Origin: UBA1189 sp045612925
GTDB lineage: Bacteria; Bacteroidota; Bacteroidia; Bacteroidales; Bacteroidaceae
Length of the DNA stretch: 14,083 nt
Direction: 5' to 3'
Assembly (NCBI GenBank): GCA_045612925.1
Contig: JAZKZX010000046.1
Location: 1 to 14,083, forward strand
Shown here: piece after piece, positions 1 to 6,981 of the stretch
How positions within the stretch are numbered: position 1 is the first letter of the stretch
How the letters are laid out: every line of letters begins with the position of its first letter
The notes under the pieces: model-generated
The model's input: only the letters and a program-made list of their open reading frames with translations
Told to the model about the DNA's origin: nothing
The model's database searches: none
Made by a program: the position numbers and the translations under genes

Positions 1-68
1 TGCCAAACATTACATTCGACAAGCAACTATTTCCGGACTGATATATGGTGACAATAAATTTTATTAAC

Positions 69-76
69 TAACTTTG
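69..76 (+). promoter_or_regulatory. Predicted promoter -7 element for the CapA-like gene
   Basis: TAACTTTG matches the Bacteroidota primary-sigma -7 consensus TAnnTTTG exactly. No good TTG is seen about 20 bases upstream, only TGG at 46-48, so the -33 half is weak. Transcription would start near 83 and give a leader of about 60 bases. That leader contains a small hairpin, GTCTA (105-109) with TAGAC (116-120), of unknown meaning. Confidence 0.5.
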
Positions 77-142
77 CGGACGCATCTGAAGGTTACAAAC
101 TGAAGTCTACTGCTCTAGACACACTAAAGGAAACACTACCCA

Positions 143-1207
143 ATGAAACTCCTACACATCATATTCTTGTTGTTACTACCCTCCTATATATATGGGCAGG
201 GCAAACAGGTGACACTATTGTTTGTAGGCGACCTGATGCAGCACCAAGCACAAATAGATGCTGCACTGCGACCCGATGGAAGCTATGACTACTCACACTG
301 TTTTTCGTTAGTCAAAGAGCGCATCAGCCAAGCTGACCTGGCCATAGGAAATCTTGAAGTGACACTCGGCGGAAAGCCTTATCGCGGATACCCCCAATTC
401 AGCGCCCCTGACGAATACCTTTATGCCTTGCGCGATGCGGGATTTGATATCCTCACCACCGCAAACAACCATAGCCTCGACCGTCGTCGGAGCGGACTGG
501 AACGCACGCTGAACCTCATCGACTCGGCTGGTATCGCTGCCGTAGGAACCTATCGTAACGCCGCAGACCGAGCAGACAGATACCCACTCATCGTAGAGAA
601 GAATGGCATACGCATCGCCCTACTATGCGCCACCTATGGCACCAATGGCATTGCCACCACCCCACCCAACATCGTCAATAGCCTTGACCGTACGGAATTG
701 GAGGCCGATATCAATGCTGCTCGTGCACTACGGCCAGATGTCATCATCGCTATCGTACATTGGGGAAACGAATATCAGCGACAACCCAACGAAGAGCTAC
801 AGGCTCTTGCGCGGTGGCTCATAGACCAAGGTGTAGACCATGTAATAGGCAGCCATCCCCACGTGGTACAACCCTTCGAACTGGTGCCTCATGCCGAGTA
901 CCCCACCCAGCATGCTGTCGTGTATTCATTGGGCAACTATGTATCGAACATGAGTATCGCTCATGGCGCTGTCGGGCTGTGCGTGGAACTTACTCTCGAG
1001 AAAATGGCCCATACCACACGTCTAAAAAGCATGAACCAGTACCTCGTGTGGACAGAGCGTGCCGCACTGAGCCGTACGAACGACTTTCGCATCATACCCG
1101 AGGACACCATACCTGCCGACCTCCTACCCAGTGTCAGAGGACAAATGAGGCAGGCCATTGCTGCAGAGAAGCTTCTATTAAAATCGGGCCTACACAAACA
1201 AAAATAG
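143..1207 (+). CDS. CapA-family (PGA_cap) secreted metallophosphatase-fold protein
   Basis: The 354-residue protein begins with a signal peptide (about residues 1-18, hydrophobic run IIFLLLLP), so it should act in the envelope or outside the cell. The rest is a single CapA/PGA_cap domain related to the calcineurin-like metallophosphatases. Visible motifs are GD (29-30), GNLE (69-72), ANNHSLD (107-113), VHWGNE (205-210) and GSHPHV (236-241), in the order expected for the family and carrying its metal-ligand-like Asp, Asn and His residues. Family members are named for poly-gamma-glutamate capsule synthesis in Bacillus, but in Bacteroidota they usually stand alone, without CapB or CapC, and the substrate is unknown. 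No such partners are seen here. It has its own predicted promoter and a hairpin at its 3' end. Fold and secretion are secure; the enzymatic role is not. Confidence 0.85.
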   Translation: MKLLHIIFLLLLPSYIYGQGKQVTLLFVGDLMQHQAQIDAALRPDGSYDYSHCFSLVKERISQADLAIGNLEVTLGGKPYRGYPQFSAPDEYLYALRDAGFDILTTANNHSLDRRRSGLERTLNLIDSAGIAAVGTYRNAADRADRYPLIVEKNGIRIALLCATYGTNGIATTPPNIVNSLDRTELEADINAARALRPDVIIAIVHWGNEYQRQPNEELQALARWLIDQGVDHVIGSHPHVVQPFELVPHAEYPTQHAVVYSLGNYVSNMSIAHGAVGLCVELTLEKMAHTTRLKSMNQYLVWTERAALSRTNDFRIIPEDTIPADLLPSVRGQMRQAIAAEKLLLKSGLHKQK

Positions 1208-1237
1208 CCTACACTGTTTGTGTTTTCTATTTTTTTC
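1192..1237 (+). terminator. Probable intrinsic terminator of the CapA-like gene
   Basis: A perfect 9-bp inverted repeat (ACACAAACA at 1192-1200, TGTTTGTGT at 1215-1223) has a 14-base loop that contains the stop codon, and a T-rich run with one C and one A (1224-1236) follows. The stem has only four G-C pairs, so strength is uncertain. The right arm contains the TTTG of the next gene's predicted -33 element. Confidence 0.5.
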
Positions 1238-1246
1238 GTACTTTTG
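1218..1246 (+). promoter_or_regulatory. Predicted promoter for the LysM/barrel operon
   Basis: TTG at 1218-1220 is followed after 18 bases by TACTTTTG at 1239-1246, which fits TAnnTTTG perfectly. A run of seven T precedes the -7 element. The start codon at 1276 lies about 25 bases past the expected transcription start. Confidence 0.65.
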
Positions 1247-1275
1247 TGAATTGTATATAATAAATTAGGTATGCT

Positions 1276-3138
1276 ATGAGCAGACAAGTGAAACGATCAC
1301 TACTGATATTTGTACTGACTATCGCTGCACAATGGGTTGTAGCACAGACCGAAAACTACTTCCTACACACCGTAACCAAGGGACAGGGGCTATACTCCAT
1401 CTCACGCATGTATGGCGTGACGGAGGCTGACATCATACGCTTGAATCCGGGTAGCGAAGTGGTCATAAAAGCTGGGGAACAATTGCGAATACCGCAAGCC
1501 CAAAAGACACAACAGACACCCGAAGCGACATCTACAAATGCCGCGGGGGAACGATTTCACACCATCAAAACAGGAGAAACACTGTACCGACTGACGGTGA
1601 TCTATGGACTCACCGCACGAGAGATATGCAACGCCAACCCAGGACTGAGCGCAGAAAACTTTAAGGTAGGACAGGTGATCGTTATCCCAGAAAAGAAGGA
1701 AACCACCCAAACTCCTACCCAGCCCAAAGTGACGGAGCCCAATCCCATAATTGCTCAAACAACAACTCCCGTTGAGGCAGCTCCCAAATGCCGTACGGAA
1801 CATCGAGTAAAGCGCAAAGAGAACATCTATCGCATCAGCCGCATGTATGGCATCACGGAACTTGAACTCGTAAATGCAAACCCCGAGTTGAGAGTGAGAA
1901 AGTTGAGAAATGGCGAAACACTATGCATCCCCTTCTCTGAAAGCGAACTAAAGAAGATGCAAGCCGCACAAGTGAAGCCTGAAATAGAGAAACCCATCGA
2001 AGTAGTCATCCCGACTGACGAGGACCTCTTTGCTGACTCAAGGGATGACGCGGAACCCATAGAGCAAATCAAGGTGGCAGTAATACTACCATTCATGCTG
2101 GGAGATAGCATATCAAGCGAACAGATGAAAATGGTGGAGTTTTATGAGGGCATGTTGCTGGCACTTGATAGCCTGAAAGGACAGGGAGTATCGGTAGACC
2201 TACACATCTATGACTCAGGGGATAAATGGAAATCTATCAAGCCCATACTCACCCAACCCGAGATGAGAGAGATGAACCTAATCATCGGTCCCGCACACGA
2301 GACACACATTGCTGAAGCTGCTGCCTTTGCAGACACAACAGGTATCCGATTGGTCATCCCCTTTGCCCGACAGGTAGACGAGGTGTTCACCAACCCATAC
2401 ATCTATCAGGTGAACACACCGCAAAGCTATTTCTATTCGGAAGTTTACGACCGATTCTTTATGCAGTTCCCCTGTCCGAATGTGATTTTCCTTGATAATC
2501 CCGAAGAGGAGGACGACGACATGATAGAGGGATTCAAGAGAGAACTAAATTATAGAGCAGTGCCCTACACTGTACTGCTTGCCGATACCGCAACAAACAA
2601 AGACACTCTACTGACCGCACTGGATACAGAACGACAGAACATCCTGATGATGACATCGGAAAAGAGCGGAAGTCTCAACAACATGATACCTATATTCCAA
2701 TTGTTGGTACGTGACACAGCCTCTACAAAGTATGACATACACCTATTTGGCTATCCACAATACCAGGTGTACACCAACAACCACTTGGCATCGTTCTACG
2801 AGATCGACACCTATTTCTACTCTTCGTTCTATACCAACAACTTATTGCCCGAGGCCAAGGCATTCCACCAGAAATACCGTAGAACATATAGTAAGGAGAT
2901 CGTAAATCGCTACCCCAAATATGCCATCCTTGGATTTGATATCACCTACTATTTCCTTAAGGCCATGCACTTGTATGGCACAGAGATGGATAGTAGACTG
3001 AACGAGATGGAATACTCTCCCTTGCAGACGGGATTCAAGTTTGAGCGCGTAAACAACTGGGGCGGATTTATTAATCGCAAGGTATTCTTCGTACACTTCT
3101 CTAAAGACTACAAGCTCCAAACCATTGATTTTGACTAA
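1276..3138 (+). CDS. Triple-LysM protein with a type-1 periplasmic-binding (LpoA-like) domain
   Basis: The 620-residue secreted protein has a signal peptide (about 1-23, ending VVAQ) and three LysM repeats at about 29-73, 94-138 and 175-219, each with the LYxIxxxYG...N/NP...G...IP pattern. The linkers are rich in Thr, Pro, Glu and Lys. From about residue 265 (IKVAVILPFMLGD) to the end it resembles the type-1 periplasmic-binding fold of amino-acid receptors and of LpoA, the outer-membrane activator of penicillin-binding protein 1A. LysM domains bind the glycan strands of peptidoglycan, so the protein should sit on the cell wall in the periplasm. No ABC transporter genes are nearby, which favours a structural or regulatory role over nutrient uptake; this is inference. 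The stop codon abuts the start codon of the following barrel gene, implying co-expression. The ATG at 1271 is out of frame, so 1276 is taken as the start. Confidence 0.85.
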   Translation: MSRQVKRSLLIFVLTIAAQWVVAQTENYFLHTVTKGQGLYSISRMYGVTEADIIRLNPGSEVVIKAGEQLRIPQAQKTQQTPEATSTNAAGERFHTIKTGETLYRLTVIYGLTAREICNANPGLSAENFKVGQVIVIPEKKETTQTPTQPKVTEPNPIIAQTTTPVEAAPKCRTEHRVKRKENIYRISRMYGITELELVNANPELRVRKLRNGETLCIPFSESELKKMQAAQVKPEIEKPIEVVIPTDEDLFADSRDDAEPIEQIKVAVILPFMLGDSISSEQMKMVEFYEGMLLALDSLKGQGVSVDLHIYDSGDKWKSIKPILTQPEMREMNLIIGPAHETHIAEAAAFADTTGIRLVIPFARQVDEVFTNPYIYQVNTPQSYFYSEVYDRFFMQFPCPNVIFLDNPEEEDDDMIEGFKRELNYRAVPYTVLLADTATNKDTLLTALDTERQNILMMTSEKSGSLNNMIPIFQLLVRDTASTKYDIHLFGYPQYQVYTNNHLASFYEIDTYFYSSFYTNNLLPEAKAFHQKYRRTYSKEIVNRYPKYAILGFDITYYFLKAMHLYGTEMDSRLNEMEYSPLQTGFKFERVNNWGGFINRKVFFVHFSKDYKLQTIDFD

Positions 3139-3840
3139 ATGCGCCGCCTGACACTCTCTATCATCGGTCTGCTAATGGGGACTGTGGCCTGCTTTGCTCA
3201 AGTGGGGGAGCTACGCAGCAATCTCGCCGTCGGCTTGAACGGCGGATATAACTTAAGCCGCGTAGACTTCAGCCCTACCATCAAGCAGAATCTACAGCCA
3301 GGACTTACTGGAGGTTTTAGCTTGCGCTACACTACCGAGAAATACTTTGCGCTCATCTGTGCCGCACAACTCGAGGTCAACTTTGCTCAACGCGGATGGA
3401 ACGAGTTTATCGAAGATGGCTCTAACAACACCTACAGACGTACCACGAACTATATAGAGATACCCTTCTTTGCTCACCTCGGATGGGGACAGGAAGAGCG
3501 TGGCATACAGTTCTTCGTCAATGCAGGACCACAAATCGGATTCTTCCTGAACGGCATAGAGAGCTATGGATTCACAGAAGATCATCCGTGGGACGAAACG
3601 AATCGCCCCAACAATATCGTACAACAGTACGGCAAGACTGTGGAGAACACCCTCGAATATGGTATCGCTGGAGGCCTGGGAATGGAGTTGAAAACAGGTA
3701 TAGGTAACTTCCTCATTGAGGGTCGCTATTTCTTTGGACTATCGGACATGTTCGGCAACTCCAAAGCCGACCCCTTCGGCCGTTCGGCAAACACAACCAT
3801 CACCGCCAAAGTGTCGTATCTGATAGACATTACGAAATAA
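3139..3840 (+). CDS. Outer-membrane beta-barrel protein (PorT-like / OMP_b-brl_2 family)
   Basis: The 233-residue protein has a signal peptide (about 1-20, ending CFAQ). The mature part consists of alternating amphipathic segments rich in Gly, Asn, Tyr and Phe, such as NLAVGLNGGYNLSRVDF, YIEIPFFAHLGWG and IQFFVNAGPQIGFFLNG, as in small 8- to 10-strand outer-membrane barrels of the porin/PorT family of Bacteroidota. No plug, TonB box or peptidoglycan-binding domain is seen. The ATG follows directly on the TAA of the LysM protein with no spacing, so translation is probably coupled and the two proteins may work together in linking outer membrane and wall. Family membership is fairly sure. Similarity to PorT of the type IX secretion system is at fold level only and does not establish that role. 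Confidence 0.8.
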   Translation: MRRLTLSIIGLLMGTVACFAQVGELRSNLAVGLNGGYNLSRVDFSPTIKQNLQPGLTGGFSLRYTTEKYFALICAAQLEVNFAQRGWNEFIEDGSNNTYRRTTNYIEIPFFAHLGWGQEERGIQFFVNAGPQIGFFLNGIESYGFTEDHPWDETNRPNNIVQQYGKTVENTLEYGIAGGLGMELKTGIGNFLIEGRYFFGLSDMFGNSKADPFGRSANTTITAKVSYLIDITK

Positions 3841-3883
3841 GGATTTATTCCCCAACTTTTACTAAACATTTTTCATAAAAGGC

Positions 3884-3914
3884 TTGGCTGTCTCAAAGAA
3901 AAGCAGTACCTTTG
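3884..3914 (+). promoter_or_regulatory. Strong predicted promoter for rplU-rpmA
   Basis: TTG at 3884-3886 is followed after exactly 20 bases by TACCTTTG at 3907-3914. Both elements and the spacing match the Bacteroidota housekeeping promoter. Transcription should start near 3920, leaving a leader of about 78 bases. Confidence 0.8.
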
Positions 3915-3919
3915 TGCCC

Positions 3920-3998
3920 GATTAGTCCGAAGGGGTCTAAAAAAGCGGTTGCAGCGGTTGCAGCACACCTCCCGGAAAACTTTTAAAGTTTTATTTCA
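3920..3998 (+). promoter_or_regulatory. rplU leader with tandem repeat and inverted repeats
   Basis: The untranslated leader contains GCGGTTGCA twice in tandem (about 3945-3962). Flanking parts could pair: CCG-AA-GGGG (3927-3935) with CCTCCCGG (3968-3975), apart from a two-base bulge and a G-U pair. A perfect 8-bp inverted repeat around one base (AAAACTTT/AAAGTTTT, 3976-3992) lies directly before the start codon. Ribosomal protein operons are often autoregulated through such leaders. I cannot assign this one to a known family. Confidence 0.4.
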
Positions 3999-4316
3999 AT
4001 GTACGCAATTGTAGAAATTAACGGACAGCAGTTCAAAGCCGAGGCAGGCAAGAGAATGTTTGTTCACCACATTCAAAACGTTGAGAATGGTGCAACGGTT
4101 GAATTCGAGAAGGTTCTTTTGGTAGAGAAAGATGGTGCTATCACCGTAGGTGCTCCCACCGTAGAAGGCGCAAAGGTTGTTGCCGAGGTTAAGAGCGAGC
4201 TCGTAAAGGGCGAGAAGGTTCTCGTATTCCACAAGAAGAGAAGAAAAGGTTACCGCAAGTTGAACGGTCACCGTCAGCAGTTCTCTGAGATCGTAATTAA
4301 AGAAGTTATTGCTTAA
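3999..4316 (+). CDS. rplU: 50S ribosomal protein L21
   Basis: The 105-residue protein opens with MYAIVEINGQQFKAEAGKR, the typical L21 start, and ends in the conserved basic part with HKKRRKGYRKLNGHRQQF (about 77-94). L21 binds 23S rRNA and acts in assembly of the large subunit. Length is normal for the family. Codon use is strongly biased (CGT, GGT, AAG, GAG), as expected for a highly expressed gene. It lies 21 bases upstream of rpmA, in the pairing found in most bacteria, behind the strongest promoter of the window. No Shine-Dalgarno sequence is seen, which is usual for ribosomal protein genes of this phylum. Confidence 0.97.
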   Translation: MYAIVEINGQQFKAEAGKRMFVHHIQNVENGATVEFEKVLLVEKDGAITVGAPTVEGAKVVAEVKSELVKGEKVLVFHKKRRKGYRKLNGHRQQFSEIVIKEVIA

Positions 4317-4337
4317 TCCTTAAAAAAAGTTTACATC

Positions 4338-4598
4338 ATGGCACATAAAAAAGGAGTTGGTAGTTCTAAGAACGGTCGCGAATCAGCAAGTAAGCGACTC
4401 GGTGTAAAGATCTTCGGTGGTCAGGTTTGTAAGGCTGGTAACATCATCGTTCGTCAGAGAGGTACTGTACATCATCCCGGTGAGAACATGGGCATGGGTT
4501 CAGACCACACACTCTACGCTCTCGTTGACGGTACCGTACAGTTCAAGAGAGGTCGTAACGACAAGAGCTTCGTTTCTGTAATCCCCGCTGAAGCATAA
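4338..4598 (+). CDS. rpmA: 50S ribosomal protein L27
   Basis: The 86-residue protein starts MAHKKGVGSSKNGRESASKR and contains GGQVCKAGNIIVRQRGT (28-44) and HPGENMGMGSDHTLYAL (46-62), all hallmarks of L27. The flexible N-terminus reaches the peptidyl-transferase centre and contacts tRNA ends. The N-terminus begins directly with the mature AHKKG sequence, so the cleavable extension known from Firmicutes L27 is absent. It is the second gene of rplU-rpmA and is followed by a strong terminator, so the operon ends here. Confidence 0.97.
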   Translation: MAHKKGVGSSKNGRESASKRLGVKIFGGQVCKAGNIIVRQRGTVHHPGENMGMGSDHTLYALVDGTVQFKRGRNDKSFVSVIPAEA

Positions 4599-4619
4599 TA
4601 TTTGCTACAAAGCATAAGC

Positions 4620-4650
4620 AAAGGCCTAATCCACGGATTAGGCCTTTCTT
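4620..4650 (+). terminator. Intrinsic terminator of rplU-rpmA, probably bidirectional
   Basis: AAAGGCCTAATC (4620-4631) and GATTAGGCCTTT (4636-4647) form a perfect 12-bp stem with a CACG loop, followed by CTTTCTTTG. It sits between convergent genes. Read on the - strand the same stem is followed by a moderately T-rich stretch, but its stem lies 36 bases beyond the - strand gene's stop, so it may serve both sides. Confidence 0.9.
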
Positions 4651-4685
4651 TGTATTACTATAAATCATTAAAAACATCTCATAAC

Positions 4686-5318
4686 TCATTGCTCATCTCC
4701 TAAAGCCAAATACACAAAGACATGATTGACAAATTGCTGCTCAACCAACCCAAAGCGTATAAATAGAGCCAGCAACTGCACGGCACGATGACGGGGTAAG
4801 CGACCAAGACGGGCAAAACGATTTAGTGTGAGCGGCTCGGGAGAGTCTGCCAATAGCTTGAGCAGTGACTGCTCACGATTCGTGAAGGACATCACTGTAG
4901 GTTGTTCCCTATCGGCTTCACGCCATAGCGCCATCTGCACAGGAGGAGCTACAATATTCTCATCAGCAATGCGCATAAAGGCACAAAGGCTATCATCATC
5001 AAGGCGAGCACGCACAGGACGTTCCTCTGATGGCTCCACCTCAGCAATCACCACATTATGACCTTCAACACGATGGATGGTCATACGACACTCTACAGGT
5101 GGTACACAGTGCATGGCAGCTGCTGCCTCTACCATATAGATCTCCTCATCGCTACGCACACCAGCTATCTTACCATTGTCCTTGACACCTATGAGCAGAC
5201 GACCTCCGTCGGTATTGGCAAATGCCGAGAGGGTGCGCGCAATCTTGCGCACATCGGAGATCTCATACTTGAAATCCTGCTGCTGATGTTCGCCCTGAGC
5301 GATGAGGTGATGAAGCAT
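4686..5318 (-). CDS. AlbA_2 (divergent AAA-4/Schlafen-type) domain protein with C-terminal winged helix
   Basis: The 210-residue protein has an N-terminal AlbA_2 domain (about 8-120): the degenerate ExxxxEFK-like start QQQDFK (12-17), then AFANTDGG (32-39) and LLIGVKD (41-47), the family's core signature. A C-terminal segment (about 144-206, SFTNREQSLLKLLADS...) looks like a winged helix-turn-helix. Such proteins are often annotated as ATP-binding or as regulators; some relatives bind nucleic acid or act as nucleases, and this one's role is unknown. It begins directly behind the CCA-adding enzyme gene: ATG at 5318 lies two bases past that gene's stop, while a TTG two codons earlier (5324) would overlap it by four bases. 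I prefer the ATG. The tight junction implies co-transcription with cca. Confidence 0.8.
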   Translation of the reverse strand: MLHHLIAQGEHQQQDFKYEISDVRKIARTLSAFANTDGGRLLIGVKDNGKIAGVRSDEEIYMVEAAAAMHCVPPVECRMTIHRVEGHNVVIAEVEPSEERPVRARLDDDSLCAFMRIADENIVAPPVQMALWREADREQPTVMSFTNREQSLLKLLADSPEPLTLNRFARLGRLPRHRAVQLLALFIRFGLVEQQFVNHVFVYLALGDEQ

Positions 5319-5320
5319 TT

Positions 5321-6757
5321 TCAATTTCCAATTGGACTCAAGCCCATTTCTTTGGCTTTCTTCATCATGTATTCGTAGGCTGCATCGTGTTCGTTAGGAA
5401 TGATACCATCGAGGATGGCATCCTTGATGCTACTCTTGAGGGCACCAATCTCTGCACAAGGCGTGAGGCCAAAGGTACGCATGATCTCGTCGCCATCGAC
5501 AGGGGGTTGGAAGTTGCGTATGCGGTCGCGCTCCTCGAGATCCTTGAGTTTTACGCGTACGAGACGGAAGTTGTCAAGGAAACGCTGCTTGCGCATCTCA
5601 TTCTTTGAGGTGATGTCAGCCTCACAGAGCATCATCAGGTCGTCGATATCGTCGCCCGCCTCGAAAAGCAAGCGGCGTACGGCACTATCAGTGACCTCCT
5701 CGTCGGCAATAACGATGGGACGCATATGCAGTCCCACGAGCTTCTGCACATACTTCATCTTCTCGTTCATGGGGAGTTTCATATTACGAAAGATGGTGGG
5801 TATCATCTTTTCGCCGATGAAGTTGTGGTTGTGGAAGGTCCACCCCAGACGCTGATCCCAACGCTTGGTGCGGGGTTTGCCTATATCGTGAAGCAAAGCA
5901 GCCCAGCGCAGCCACAGGTTGTCGGTCTGACGGGCAATATTATCGAGCACCTCGAGGGTGTGGTAAAAGTTATCCTTATGCTTGCGACCATTCACTGCCT
6001 CAACACCCTGCAAGGCGGCCAGCTCAGGAAAGATGAGGGGCAACAGGCCACAGCGGTCGAGCTCTACGAAACCCTTCGAAGGGATGGGCGAAGCGATAAT
6101 CTTGTTCAGTTCGTCAATGATACGCTCCTTGGAGATAATCTTGATACGCTCGGCATTGCGGATGAGCGACTCGAAGGTCTCCTCTTCGATATAAAAGTTA
6201 AGTTGCGTAGCAAAGCGTATGCAACGCATCATGCGTAGGGGATCATCGCTGAAGGTCACATCAGGGTCGAGAGGGGTGCAGATGAGTCGGTCCTCCATAT
6301 CGAGCAGTCCGTCGAAGGGATCGGTGAGCTCACCGAAGCGATCAGCATTGAGGCATACGGCCAGGGCGTTGATAGTGAAGTCGCGACGGTTCTGGTCATC
6401 CTCAAGGGTACCATCCTCGACAATGGGCTTGCGTGAGTCGTGGGTATAGGACTCCTTGCGGGCACCTACAAACTCAACCTCCAAATCGCGCCACTTGAGC
6501 TGCGCCGTGCCGAAGTTACGAAAGATGCTCACATGGGCTCCGCGGCCCAGTTTCTTGCGCAGGGCCTCGGCAATCTTGATGCCACTGCCCACGACCACCA
6601 CATCGATATCCTTCGAGGGACGCTCCAAGTAGAGGTCGCGTACATAGCCGCCTACGGCATAACATTCGAGCCCCAACTCATCGGCCGTATCGCCAATGAG
6701 ATGAAAGAGCTTCGTATCGAACATCTTCTTCAGTTCTTCGGGTGATATATGTCGCAT
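5321..6757 (-). CDS. cca: CCA tRNA nucleotidyltransferase (class II, HD-domain type)
   Basis: The 478-residue enzyme belongs to the poly(A) polymerase/CCA-adding family, which builds or repairs the 3' CCA end of tRNA from CTP and ATP. Visible features are GGYVRD (36-41) in the nucleotidyltransferase core, the catalytic DID (50-52), GTAQL (83-87), the conserved RRDFTINA (124-131), DPLRMMR (172-178) of the RNA-binding head, and a C-terminal HD domain with HTLEV (266-270) and LLHDIGKP (288-295). The HD domain gives phosphohydrolase activity in some relatives. All catalytic residues I can check are intact and the length is typical of the HD-containing form. Sequence cannot separate a full CCA-adding enzyme from an A-adding or poly(A) polymerase relative with certainty. 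It is the first gene of a two-gene unit with the AlbA_2 protein, and its upstream region holds nested inverted repeats. Confidence 0.9.
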   Translation of the reverse strand: MRHISPEELKKMFDTKLFHLIGDTADELGLECYAVGGYVRDLYLERPSKDIDVVVVGSGIKIAEALRKKLGRGAHVSIFRNFGTAQLKWRDLEVEFVGARKESYTHDSRKPIVEDGTLEDDQNRRDFTINALAVCLNADRFGELTDPFDGLLDMEDRLICTPLDPDVTFSDDPLRMMRCIRFATQLNFYIEEETFESLIRNAERIKIISKERIIDELNKIIASPIPSKGFVELDRCGLLPLIFPELAALQGVEAVNGRKHKDNFYHTLEVLDNIARQTDNLWLRWAALLHDIGKPRTKRWDQRLGWTFHNHNFIGEKMIPTIFRNMKLPMNEKMKYVQKLVGLHMRPIVIADEEVTDSAVRRLLFEAGDDIDDLMMLCEADITSKNEMRKQRFLDNFRLVRVKLKDLEERDRIRNFQPPVDGDEIMRTFGLTPCAEIGALKSSIKDAILDGIIPNEHDAAYEYMMKKAKEMGLSPIGN

Positions 6758-6781
6758 AATCCTTTATTTTGGGGTCATAAG

Positions 6782-6850
6782 GACAACGGTCTACAGACTA
6801 TATCGCATCAGTTGACCATCGTCTGTTATCTATTTATGCCGTCCGTTGTC
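6782..6850 (-). promoter_or_regulatory. Nested inverted repeats in the predicted cca leader
   Basis: Read on the - strand, GACAACGG (6850-6843) pairs with CCGTTGTC (6789-6782), and inside it ACAGAC (6826-6821) pairs with GTCTGT (6798-6793). Both arms are perfect. A near-match to the -7 consensus, TAACTTCG (6869-6862), lies just upstream, so a transcript could begin close to the outer stem. No -33 TTG was found. The stretch could be a structured leader or a protein-binding site in the divergent region. Confidence 0.35.
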
Positions 6851-6912
6851 ATTTCAATTCGCGAAGTTACTCAAAAAAAATCGTTTTTGCCCTCTCCCAC
6901 CCTCTCCTTTTC

Positions 6913-6962
6913 ATTTTTTTCGTACTTATATACCAATATATGAAAGAATAGTAGTACTTTTA
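6913..6962 (+). promoter_or_regulatory. Weak candidate promoter region of the lipoprotein gene
   Basis: ATTTTTTTCGTACTT at 6913-6927 is identical to the core of the LysM-operon promoter at 1229-1243, but here it continues as ATA, not TTG, so the -7 element (TACTTATA) is imperfect. A second near-match, TACTTTTA, lies at 6955-6962. Which of the two works, if either, cannot be told. Confidence 0.3.
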
Positions 6963-6981
6963 CATCATAAAACATACGAAT

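Noticed and set aside
1..66. Possible C-terminal end of an upstream + strand gene (frame 2 is open to TAA at 65-67, frame 3 to TGA at 39-41).
   Set aside because: Two competing frames look equally plausible over only 13-21 codons, so no call can be supported.
143..1207. Capsule (poly-gamma-glutamate) biosynthesis locus.
   Set aside because: Only the CapA-type domain is present; no CapB or CapC homologues lie nearby.
760..1260. Arg/Cys-rich open frame of 166 codons inside the CapA-like gene.
   Set aside because: Composition is typical of an out-of-frame reading and the CapA frame is clearly the coding one.
3945..3962. Tandem GCGGTTGCA as the start of a repeat array or CRISPR.
   Set aside because: Only two copies without spacers; it belongs to the rplU leader.
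5322..5324. TTG start for the AlbA_2 protein overlapping the cca stop codon.
   Set aside because: An ATG two codons downstream (5316-5318) is more likely; the difference is only two residues.
5387..6745. Several long open frames on the + strand opposite cca.
   Set aside because: They are shadows of the strongly conserved cca reading frame on the other strand and show no recognisable protein motifs.
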